Under the pieces are notes generated by a model, which saw only the letters and a list, made by a program, of their open reading frames with translations, searched no databases and was not told where the DNA came from. A DNA stretch of 11,423 nt, taken from an uncultured Leptospiraceae bacterium (GTDB lineage Bacteria > Spirochaetota > Leptospiria > Leptospirales > Leptospiraceae). Position numbers and translations under genes: made by a program. The stretch spans positions 1 to 11,423 of the forward strand of contig CALDSP010000116.1 in the NCBI GenBank assembly GCA_937924465.1. Reading direction: 5' to 3'. Numbering within the stretch: the first letter of the stretch is position 1; every line of letters begins with the position of its first letter. Shown here piece after piece: positions 1-6,762 of the stretch.

Positions 1-399
1 AACTGGAAAAAAATATCCTTTAGCTTCTACTTCTTTATGTACATTTTGGGTAATCATTCCAGATTGAACTGTAATAGATGGCAAATATGGATCAAAGTCT
101 AAAACTTTATCCATTTTGGAAAGAGAAATGACTAATTCATGATTTTTGGCAATTGCTCCTCCAGCGTATCCTGTTCTACCTCCAGAAGGAACAACTGTAA
201 TGTTGTTCACGAATGCATATTTTAAAAGTTCTGAAACTTCTTGAGTATTTCGTGGAAAGACTAAGTATTCAAAATTGGGCTCGTAAAGTTTAGTTCTATC
301 TATTCCATAAGAAAGAAAGGTTAGTTCATCTAGCTTATTATTTTGCCTTGTAAAAAAATTTTCTTTTCCAACAATAGATTCAATATCTTGAATATTCAT
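1..399 (-). CDS. FAD-linked oxidase, GlcD / D-lactate dehydrogenase type (N-terminal part, cut by window edge)
   Basis: The first 133 residues of a flavoprotein are visible; the rest lies beyond position 1. The diagnostic part is the FAD-binding type 4 (PP-loop) motif PSGGRTGYAGG at residues 71-81, preceded by a hydrophobic strand (NNITVV) and followed by ELVISLSKMDKVLDFD and the strand SITVQSGM, the usual order in GlcD, D-lactate dehydrogenase and alkyl-DHAP synthase relatives. Such enzymes oxidise 2-hydroxy acids and pass electrons to the quinone pool or another acceptor; the substrate cannot be read from this part. The ATG at 399-397 is the first start after an in-frame TAG 24 bases upstream, and the conserved N-terminal helix follows it. 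Only a weak AGAA lies upstream. It follows the lipoprotein gene by 45 bp on the same strand, so shared transcription is possible but there is no functional link. Confidence 0.85.
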   Translation of the reverse strand, partial: MNIQDIESIVGKENFFTRQNNKLDELTFLSYGIDRTKLYEPNFEYLVFPRNTQEVSELLKYAFVNNITVVPSGGRTGYAGGAIAKNHELVISLSKMDKVLDFDPYLPSITVQSGMITQNVHKEVEAKGYFFPV

Positions 400-444
400 A
401 ATGATTCTATGTTTTTTAGTAGGCTAATGATCTGCAACTGAAAT

Positions 445-1017
445 TTATGGTTTTTTCCATTCTCCTTTAACTAAAACTTTTACATTTTCTTTATCTTCAA
501 AAAGAAGTGTAGAACCTGCTTGTATTTTTTTCCCATTTATGATCATATCGGAGCGAATTCTTTCTATTGCAATTCCTATGAAAGGTTTTTTGTTTTCAGA
601 AGGAAATATAAAGGTTGTCCCTGACTCAAACATATATCCAAAAATTTCTGTAGGTTTAATTGTTGTAATAGTTTTGGGAATGTCTAGGTTTTTATTTAAA
701 TCTCCAAAGCTATTTTTTGGTTCTTTGAATTGAAGAATGCTTCCAGCTCGAAAGGTGTGGGGCATTTGCTTTTTATAGTTTGCATCCATGATAGTTTGAT
801 CTTCTCCTAAAGTAGCAGTTCTTAAAAATCCATCTTTATCAAAAATTAATTTACTCCCTTTAGAAAAAGTAGTTCCATTGATAAGCTTTGTACTAGAGAG
901 TATTTCAGAACGATAGTCAGAGGGTTGGACTTCGGTTTGTGAAGTAGGATTTTGAACCCCGGAACTAGAGCAAGCCCATAAAGACCAAACTCCAAAGAAA
1001 ATAAATTTTCTTAACAT
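445..1017 (-). CDS. Repeat-containing lipoprotein of unknown function
   Basis: A 190-aa protein starts with a lipoprotein signal peptide: MLRK, a hydrophobic stretch, then LWAC with the likely lipidated Cys16, followed by SSSG. The loose lipobox fits spirochaetes. The mature part shows four degenerate copies of the pattern F/I-x-x-G-S/T-x-x-x-F, at about residues 48-60 (TTFSKGSKLIF), 87-98 (HTFRAGSILQF), 128-139 (YMFESGTTFIF) and 162-173 (KKIQAGSTLLF). Their key glycines are G54, G92, G133 and G168, 35-41 residues apart, which suggests a repeated beta-hairpin fold. The start is supported by the Shine-Dalgarno GAGGTGA, which overlaps the TGA stop of the upstream membrane-protein gene (8 bp between genes), so the two are probably translated from one mRNA. 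I do not recognise the family. Its role in the envelope is unknown. Confidence 0.8.
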   Translation of the reverse strand: MLRKFIFFGVWSLWACSSSGVQNPTSQTEVQPSDYRSEILSSTKLINGTTFSKGSKLIFDKDGFLRTATLGEDQTIMDANYKKQMPHTFRAGSILQFKEPKNSFGDLNKNLDIPKTITTIKPTEIFGYMFESGTTFIFPSENKKPFIGIAIERIRSDMIINGKKIQAGSTLLFEDKENVKVLVKGEWKKP

Positions 1018-1021
1018 ATTT

Positions 1022-1027
1022 CACCTC
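1022..1027 (-). promoter_or_regulatory. Shine-Dalgarno of the lipoprotein gene, overlapping the upstream stop
   Basis: On the minus strand the sequence reads CAGTGAGGTGAAATATG. GAGGTG lies five bases upstream of the lipoprotein ATG at 1017, and the TGA stop of the preceding gene (1028-1026) is embedded in it. Ribosomes finishing the first gene would be placed to start the second. Confidence 0.7.
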
Positions 1028-1328
1028 ACTGAATGATGTATTTATTGATAATTTCTTGGTATTTTTTGTTTAACTCTTCTTCGGTGGAAGCTTCAATAGG
1101 ATGAGGTTTGTTTATAATTTTAATTGTTTTAATGTAAGTAATTTTTAAAACTCCTTTGTATTTGCCGCCTTCTTTATGGATTTCACTATCAACTCTCATT
1201 CCGTCGGGAATTTTGATTTCTTTGCTAATGGGAGGCTTTTCAAAGATTTTTCGAATTCCACTGACTAGTAAATGAGCAACCCAAAACAAAAAAAAGGGAA
1301 CTAAAACAAAGTAAATAAACGTTTCCAT
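1026..1328 (-). CDS. Small single-pass membrane protein, unknown function
   Basis: A 100-aa protein has one strong hydrophobic segment at residues 3-24 (IYFVLVPFFLFWVAHLLVSG), followed by a basic, Pro/Lys-rich stretch (RKIFEKPPISKEIKIPDG) and a soluble tail of about 60 residues. The tail has beta-strand character (YKGVLKITYIKTIKI) and a helical, charged end (STEEELNKKYQEIINKYI). Positive residues after the segment suggest that the tail is cytoplasmic. No Shine-Dalgarno is evident before the ATG at 1328. Its stop codon lies inside the ribosome binding site of the downstream lipoprotein gene, so the two form a transcription unit. I do not recognise the family. That it is a real gene rests on the codon pattern, the membrane segment and the coupling to its neighbour. 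Confidence 0.65.
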   Translation of the reverse strand: METFIYFVLVPFFLFWVAHLLVSGIRKIFEKPPISKEIKIPDGMRVDSEIHKEGGKYKGVLKITYIKTIKIINKPHPIEASTEEELNKKYQEIINKYIIQ

Positions 1329-1568
1329 GTGTTTCTAGTTCATAAAATTGGATTAGTTATAATTGTATACAAGTTTTCTAATAACACAAGCCAAAATTGT
1401 AGTAACAACTACAAGAATCAATGGAGTGTGATGGTAAATTATGAATTGGAGTAGTATTCTAGAATTTTATCTAATGGGTGGGAAGTTTTATATTTCATAA
1501 ATATTTTTTTACTTTTTCCCTGTTGCCATTTGATAGGAGTTTCAAGGCTTCTTTATATTGATTTTAGT
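1329..1568. other. Non-coding AT-rich spacer between cyclase remnant and membrane-protein gene
   Basis: No frame here carries a convincing coding sequence. The only structured element I see is a short inverted repeat at 1397-1414. The stretch before 1328 must hold whatever promoter drives the membrane-protein/lipoprotein pair. On the minus strand it has TATA-like words (TTGTATACAATTATAAC) but no clear -35/-10 pair. Confidence 0.5.
1397..1414 (-). terminator. Weak stem-loop, possible minus-strand terminator
   Basis: TTGTAGT and ACTACAA form a 7-bp stem around a 4-base loop. Read on the minus strand it is followed directly by a short T run (ATTTTGG). It lies about 155 bp past the stop of the cyclase remnant and upstream of the next gene, where a terminator would be expected. 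The stem is short and AT-rich and the T tract only four bases, so this is a weak candidate. Confidence 0.3.
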
Positions 1569-2556
1569 TTAAGTAGCTTTTTCTTTTGAATAACAACCAA
1601 AATATTCATAGAAGACAATTGAAGTTTTCTTTCCACGAAGTGGCTCGTTTCCCAATTCACGGATATATTTTTTATTTAAAATTTTTTGATATACTGAATC
1701 AGAAAGAATAATTTCTGTTCCAAAAATCTTATTTAAACTTTCAAGTCTAGCCGCAGTGTTCACAGTATCTCCAATTACGGTAGTATCTAATCTTTCAAAG
1801 GTACCCACAGTGCCCATGCTTAGTAGTCCGTAATGAATGCCTATTACCAATTTTTATGGATGGAAGATTTTCTTGTTTGCGAATTTCGTTCCACTCTTGA
1901 ACGGACTGACTAATTTTTATAGCAGCTTGCAATCCATCTTCAGGACTTTCGGGGAAAATGGCTAAGAGTCCATCACCAATGATTTTATTTACAAATCCGT
2001 GGTTTTCATTTATAATGTTTATTGTTTTTTGGAAAAACTCATTTAAAAATCGAAACACACCTTATGAGGATAAGTTTTCAGCCAGGCTTGTAAATCCTCT
2101 TACATCACAAAAGAACACTGTCATTTCTTGTTGTATATGATCTCCTAGTTGAACGTCTGCAATATTTTCTTTACCAAGTAATTTTAAAAACTGAGTAGGA
2201 ACAAATCGAGCTATTGCAAAGTTTGTAGCAAATAAACTCTCAGTCAAATCTTCTGCTTTATAGAAAGCACGTGAAAATCTAGAAGCAATCAAAACGGACT
2301 GGAACGCTATAAATGTAACTAAACCATAAGGAAAAAAATAAAGACTATAAATAATTTGACTAGCAACCAATAAATCATGAATTGTCGAAGTGAAGATTGC
2401 TATAAGTCCAATGAAGAAAAATATAACATCATCTGTTTTGTAATGGGTTTTAAACTCGAACAATGAGTTCATGTAATAAACAAGGATTGACTTTTGTGGG
2501 TGTTTCAGAACTCCTTGAACTTTTATAACTTTCCCCACTACTAGGTCTGGATTCTA
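1569..2556 (-). pseudogene. Class III adenylate cyclase with 7TM-DISM-like membrane part, broken
   Basis: Three adjoining reading segments together spell the end of a membrane cyclase. Segment 2538-2062 carries hydrophobic helices (VIFFFIGLIAIF, IHDLLVASQIIYSLYFFPYGLVTFIAF, RFSRAF), as in the C-terminal half of 7TMR-DISM domains, then the catalytic start FFCDVRGFTSLAE with the first metal-binding Asp. Segment 2058-1795 continues in the same frame with NKIIGDGLLAIF (adenine-type Lys and second metal Asp). Segment 1850-1569 has TTVIGDTVNTAARLE (substrate Asp, transition-state Asn and Arg) and a normal C-terminus. Lesions: an in-frame TAA at 2064-2062, where relatives usually read Ser-Pro-Glu-Glu; one extra A at 1844/1845, whose removal restores IKIGIGIHYG; and loss of the N-terminal half, with in-frame stops at 2556-2554 and just upstream. 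The catalytic residues are otherwise intact, pointing to recent decay. Sequencing error could explain a single lesion but hardly all three. Confidence 0.85.
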
Positions 2557-2730
2557 ATAAAAATGGGATCAAAAACGGGAATATATAATTAGTGGAGATT
2601 TCATAGATTTTTGTATTTAAATTGCTACAGTTTCTAATCAAAAAGAATTGTTTAATAAAACATCTTTTACTTTATGATAAGAACTTTTTTGCTACAGAAA
2701 GAAATTTTTATATTCTAAAAATACATTGAA

Positions 2731-3165
2731 TTATATATTATAAAAAAATAGACTAATAATTTTCCAGCCTGTATTTGTTTTAGCCCAAATAAAATGATCA
2801 TACCCTAATATATTCTTATGAGAAGAAGTAAGTTTCCAATATACGGTCACCATAGCTGTTTCTTCTCCCACTAATTCAATTTGAATTTTTAAAGGAACCT
2901 CTTTCATAAGATTGCCTTTATTGGACTGTGCATTTTCTTGCCCTTTTAGAAAAGTTTGTAAATCTTCAGAAAGGATTTGTTTTGTATAGTGGTCCCTAAA
3001 GAAAATAAAAGCTTTGGGATCAAATAGTTTTCCATATTCTTGTATTTTTCCGTTTGACCAAAGTTGAAAATATTTTTCAACAAGTTGTTTGACTTGTTCT
3101 TTTGAATTTAGATCTTCAGGGATAAGGCTTGAAACCAAAAAGACTAAAATAAAAAAAACTTTCAT
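2731..3165 (-). CDS. Exported NTF2/SnoaL-like (DUF4440-type) protein
   Basis: A 144-aa protein begins with a short signal peptide (MKVFFILVFLVSSLIP, cleavage probably near residues 15-21). The remaining 120 or so residues have the pattern of a cone-shaped NTF2-like domain: helices EQVKQLVEKYFQLWSNGKIQEYGKLFDPKAF, then beta strands LKIQIELVGEETAMVTVYWKL and a final TGWKIISLFFYN, which matches the typical W-K-I-x-x-x end of SnoaL/DUF4440 proteins. No catalytic residues can be named. Its ATG follows the ornithine decarboxylase TAA with no spacing (TAAATG), and AAGAGAG inside the decarboxylase end may serve as ribosome binding site, so it is almost certainly translated from the polyamine mRNA. 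A periplasmic protein at the end of a cytoplasmic biosynthetic operon is unexplained; binding of a polyamine or a related metabolite is only a guess. Confidence 0.75.
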   Translation of the reverse strand: MKVFFILVFLVSSLIPEDLNSKEQVKQLVEKYFQLWSNGKIQEYGKLFDPKAFIFFRDHYTKQILSEDLQTFLKGQENAQSNKGNLMKEVPLKIQIELVGEETAMVTVYWKLTSSHKNILGYDHFIWAKTNTGWKIISLFFYNI

Positions 3166-5520
3166 TTACTCTCTTAGAACATAAGTATAAAATCGAATTC
3201 TTCCATCTTCTTCTTCAATTCGGTAAACGCCTTGCACTTCATTTTCAAAACCTGGAAATAAATTGCTAGCTTTTTCAAACACTTTAAAGTAGTCTAAAAT
3301 AGGTTTGGCTTTTTGATTGAATCTCTCACCCGGAACTACAGTTGCAATTCCCGGTGGATACACTAACATAAGAGTTGCCGCAATCCTTCCTTCAATTTCA
3401 TCAATGGGTAAGAAATCAACTTTATTGCGAACAAGTTGTTGGTTTGCTTCATGGGGTAAAATGACCATGTCGGGGATGTGTTCTGGACGAAAAATTTTTC
3501 TTTGTAAACTACTTACTTCATGAGCCTTATAAAAGTTATGCATATCTTCACACAAGTTTCGAAGCCGAACTCCTTTATAACGTTGTGGATATCGTGTAAT
3601 AAGTTCAGGCATTACTTCTTCAATAGGTGCGTTTTCGTCATAAGAACGCTTGAACGCAACTAAAGCACTCAAGAGAGTGCCTGCTTTACTCGATTCTACT
3701 CCCGGAGTCAACAAAAAAAGAATTGAGTAAAGATCATTTTTTTCTGGCACAATTTGATAATCTCGTAAATATTCAGCTACTACTGGGGCTGGAATTCCTG
3801 TTTCCAAATATTCTCCTGTTTTTCTGTTAAAACCCGGCATTAGAATAGTCAGTTTATTTGGATCGGTCATGGCGTAATGATCAGAAACTTGAGTAAATCC
3901 ATGCCATTCTCGGTTTGGTTCCAATTCCCAAAAACGAGGAGTGCGAGCTAGCTCATCGGTAGGAAGGTCTTCCCAAGGAATTTCTTTTCGGATTCCGTTT
4001 TTAGATTTAAAAATTATTGTATCAGGTACGAAGGGATCAAAAAACCATTGCTTTTTAGGATCGGTTTGGGTGTCTCGAAATTCTTTGGCAATGGCTCGAA
4101 TTTTTTTGCGGATTTCAATACCTAAACGAATGGTATCATCCCAAAGTACTTCCCCAGACTTTCCTTTCATCATTTGAGCTCCAACATCCAAAGAGGCAAA
4201 AAGAGGATAGAAAGGAGAAGTAGAGGCGTGAAGTAAAAAGGTTTCATTAAAACGTCTATGTTCTACACGACGCTCTTGTCCTTTGATATGTTTATCTTTT
4301 ATGTGAATTTGAGAGGCTTGAGAAAAACTTGCAAGCTGTTTATGTGTAGATTGCGTAACTATAATTCCGGGATCGTTATGCGTCAGATTGTTTAACCCCA
4401 TACCAAAACGACCTTTATAAAGAGGATGAAACTTCATGAAGCCAGCCCATGCTTCATCAAACATTATATAATCACAAAGGTGCCCAATTTTTTTTAGTAA
4501 AATTTCTGCATTATTTATAGTTCCATCATAACTGCACTGTTGGATTACGGCTACACGAAAAGGACGATCTCTTTTCCAAGCTTCTTTATCTTTAATGAGA
4601 GGGTGTTTGCGAATTTTTTCTCGGATTTTGTCTTCATCTAAAGCATTCCAATCAATTGGTCCAATTAAACCATAAGAGTTTCTATCTGTCTCTAAATAAA
4701 CAGGAGTTGCTCTTCCTAAAAATAAAGCCCCATGATGAGCGGCTTTGTGATTGTTTCGATCAAACAAGACTAAGTCTCCATCAGCTAAGAGAGCAGATAA
4801 AACAATTTTATTAGAGGCACTTGTTCCATTTAAAACAAAATAAGTTCGCTCTGCTCCAAAAATTTTAGCGGCTTCTTTTTGGGCTAAGAGAGCAGGTCCT
4901 TCATGGGTGAGTAAGTCTCCTAATTCAATTACAGAGTTGTCTAAATCATCCCGAAAAACAGCTTCTCCCAAATGTTCTACAAAAATTCGACCAATTGGAC
5001 TTCTACTATAAAAAATTCCTCCATTATGACCTGGACATGTCCACAGTTGATTTCCTTCTTCGGCATAATCTACAAGAGCCCCAAAAAAAGGGGTCTTGAG
5101 AGTTTCAGCATATTGTTTGAGTCGACTCACTAAGTTTTTCGCAATGAATTCAGGAGTCTCCTCGGCTAAAAAAATATACCCATCTACTTCTCTTAAAACT
5201 TCTACAGGAATGTCTTCAATTTTTTGACGACGAACCAAGATTACGATAGGCATTTCTAGTCCACGTTGTCGAACTAAAGAAATGAGAGACGCTGCTTTTT
5301 TAGAGCCAGCCCCTCCCTTCCCCCAGTCCACTACCATACACCCTATTCCGGGATCGGTGCGAATGGCTAGCTCTGCATCTTGCACCCGACGTGCTTTTAC
5401 AACCTCAAACCCAAGTTTGTTCACTTCCTCTAAAATGAGAGAAAGTCTTGCACCTTCGAGTTCATCTGCTTCAAAGGCGGGGGTCCAAACTAAAAAACTA
5501 AACCTTCTAAAGTAATCCAT
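3166..5520 (-). CDS. speC: Ornithine decarboxylase, fold-I PLP enzyme of SpeC/SpeF type
   Basis: This 784-aa enzyme belongs to the Orn/Lys/Arg decarboxylase family and probably makes putrescine from ornithine in the cytoplasm. Residues 1-140 form the flavodoxin-like wing domain. The PLP core follows, with TCPGHNGG (161-168), the pyridine-contacting FDEAW (Asp355) and the Schiff-base lysine in TQSTHK (Lys394). The C-terminal domain contains IVPEKNDLYSILFLLTP, EGRIAA, YPPGI and ends in GVYRIEEEDGRIRFYTYVL. The stretches SQASQIHIKDKHIKGQ and HASTSPFYPLFASL, and the VPEKxDLxSILFLLTP motif, follow E. coli SpeC/SpeF as I recall them better than AdiA or the lysine decarboxylases; length also fits (about 710-750 in E. 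coli). Lysine or mixed activity is not excluded. The ATG directly abuts the dehydrogenase stop (TAAATG) and has no evident Shine-Dalgarno, implying translational coupling. Confidence 0.88.
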   Translation of the reverse strand: MDYFRRFSFLVWTPAFEADELEGARLSLILEEVNKLGFEVVKARRVQDAELAIRTDPGIGCMVVDWGKGGAGSKKAASLISLVRQRGLEMPIVILVRRQKIEDIPVEVLREVDGYIFLAEETPEFIAKNLVSRLKQYAETLKTPFFGALVDYAEEGNQLWTCPGHNGGIFYSRSPIGRIFVEHLGEAVFRDDLDNSVIELGDLLTHEGPALLAQKEAAKIFGAERTYFVLNGTSASNKIVLSALLADGDLVLFDRNNHKAAHHGALFLGRATPVYLETDRNSYGLIGPIDWNALDEDKIREKIRKHPLIKDKEAWKRDRPFRVAVIQQCSYDGTINNAEILLKKIGHLCDYIMFDEAWAGFMKFHPLYKGRFGMGLNNLTHNDPGIIVTQSTHKQLASFSQASQIHIKDKHIKGQERRVEHRRFNETFLLHASTSPFYPLFASLDVGAQMMKGKSGEVLWDDTIRLGIEIRKKIRAIAKEFRDTQTDPKKQWFFDPFVPDTIIFKSKNGIRKEIPWEDLPTDELARTPRFWELEPNREWHGFTQVSDHYAMTDPNKLTILMPGFNRKTGEYLETGIPAPVVAEYLRDYQIVPEKNDLYSILFLLTPGVESSKAGTLLSALVAFKRSYDENAPIEEVMPELITRYPQRYKGVRLRNLCEDMHNFYKAHEVSSLQRKIFRPEHIPDMVILPHEANQQLVRNKVDFLPIDEIEGRIAATLMLVYPPGIATVVPGERFNQKAKPILDYFKVFEKASNLFPGFENEVQGVYRIEEEDGRIRFYTYVLRE

Positions 5521-6747
5521 TTAGTTTTTGGGAGTTCTATCTTGAATTTGAGTTGGTAGGCCAATTTTATCCAAAAGAGCAATGAGTGGATCGGGATCTA
5601 ACTCTTCTACATTTACCATTGTTTTTGGATTCCAAATTTCTTGGGCAACTAGAATGGCTGCAGCTACAGGGGGAACTCCAGCGGTGTAGCTAATGGCTTG
5701 AGATTCTACTTCCTTATAGCAAGCAGCATGATCACAAATATTGTAAATAAATATTTCTTTATATTTTCCATCCTTTGTGCCTTTTACTAAATCACCAATA
5801 CAAGTGTAACCCGTATAAGTAGGAGCAAGAGAGAGAGGATCGGGTAACACTGCTTTTAAAACTTTTAACGGCACAACTTCAATCCCTTCTGCAGTTTTAA
5901 CAGGCTTTTCTGAAAGCATTCCAATATTCTTTAATACATTAAATACATTGATGTAGTGATCACTAAAACCCATCCAAAAACGGATACTGTTTGCATCAAT
6001 ATTTTGAGAAAGGGAATGAAGTTCGTCGTGTCCTGTAAGGTAAATTGGTTGTTTTCCTACGACAGGAAAATCAAATTCCCACTTTTCAGAGTGGACGGGT
6101 TTTTCCACCCATTTTCGATCAATCCATGTCCATACTTTAGTGAATTCTCTGAAATTAATTTCGGGATCAAAATTAGTAGCAAAATAATGCCCATGTTTTC
6201 CAGCATTTACATCTAGAATGTCAATGGTATCAATCTTATCAAAATGATGTTTGACGGCAAGAGCTGCATAAGCATTTACAACGCCTGGATCAAACCCAAT
6301 TCCTAAAATTGCATTGATTCCTTTTTCTTTGCATTGGTCCTTGCGTTTCCATTCATGATTGGCGTACCAAGGAGGATCTTCACAAACTTTGTCTGGATCT
6401 TCATGAATAGCTGTGTCCATATAGGTCACACCTGCTTGGATACAAGCCTCCAAAACAGACATGTTTATATAAGCAGTTCCCAAATTGATTACAATTTCAG
6501 AATTTGTTTCTTGAATGAGTTTCACTGTAGCGGGAATATCATAAGCATTGATCTCCCTAGCATATAATTTTTTAGATTTGTCTTTTAAGTTTCCCTTTCT
6601 GTGAATACTTTCAATGATTTTATTACACTTTTCAATTCTTCGAGAAGCAATGCAAATATCCCCTAAGATATCATTGTTTTGTGCGCATTTGTGGGCTGCA
6701 ACATGAGCCACTCCTCCAGCTCCTATGATTAAAACATTTTTTTTCAA
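5521..6747 (-). CDS. Carboxynorspermidine / carboxyspermidine dehydrogenase (saccharopine dehydrogenase family)
   Basis: This 408-aa enzyme should condense putrescine (or diaminopropane) with L-aspartate semialdehyde and reduce the imine with NADPH to carboxyspermidine (or carboxynorspermidine). It opens with a Rossmann motif, MKKNVLIIGAGGVAHVAAHK, and the cofactor-binding IASRR near residues 33-37. GIGFDPGVVNAYAALAV (149-165), DVNAGKHGHYFATNF (179-193) and the C-terminal SYTAGVPPVAAAIL are typical of this branch rather than lysine-pathway saccharopine dehydrogenases; length is standard. The start is TTG at 6747-6745: it lies eight bases after AGGAGG, and it is the position from which the Rossmann strand begins normally. 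It follows nspC by 15 bp and abuts the ornithine decarboxylase. With putrescine made by the next gene and no diaminopropane gene nearby, spermidine is the likelier product. Confidence 0.9.
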   Translation of the reverse strand: MKKNVLIIGAGGVAHVAAHKCAQNNDILGDICIASRRIEKCNKIIESIHRKGNLKDKSKKLYAREINAYDIPATVKLIQETNSEIVINLGTAYINMSVLEACIQAGVTYMDTAIHEDPDKVCEDPPWYANHEWKRKDQCKEKGINAILGIGFDPGVVNAYAALAVKHHFDKIDTIDILDVNAGKHGHYFATNFDPEINFREFTKVWTWIDRKWVEKPVHSEKWEFDFPVVGKQPIYLTGHDELHSLSQNIDANSIRFWMGFSDHYINVFNVLKNIGMLSEKPVKTAEGIEVVPLKVLKAVLPDPLSLAPTYTGYTCIGDLVKGTKDGKYKEIFIYNICDHAACYKEVESQAISYTAGVPPVAAAILVAQEIWNPKTMVNVEELDPDPLIALLDKIGLPTQIQDRTPKN

Positions 6748-6762
6748 GATCCTTTCCTCCTT
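6748..6762 (-). promoter_or_regulatory. Strong Shine-Dalgarno that fixes the TTG start of the dehydrogenase
   Basis: The 15 bases between the nspC stop and the dehydrogenase hold AAGGAGGAAAGGATC on the minus strand, with a full AGGAGG eight bases before TTG. This is the strongest ribosome binding site seen in the window. It argues for TTG, as no ATG or GTG occurs near the start of the conserved domain. Confidence 0.75.

Noticed and set aside
1569..2058. Two independent small cyclase genes
   Set aside because: The fragments join into one catalytic domain once one stop is read through and one base removed; each alone lacks essential catalytic residues.
2450..2641. Separate 63-aa protein upstream of the cyclase remnant
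   Set aside because: The frame overlaps the cyclase's own frame, is rich in low-complexity residues at its end and has no recognisable domain; it is more likely decayed upstream cyclase sequence or noise.
2619..2700. Repeated word TTGCTACAG at about 2623 and 2690 as a direct-repeat or insertion scar
   Set aside because: Nine bases in AT-rich DNA without flanking symmetry or an element between them; chance is sufficient.
3317..5515. Several plus-strand open frames opposite the ornithine decarboxylase
   Set aside because: They are antisense shadows of a long, well-conserved coding sequence and show no domain or start signal.
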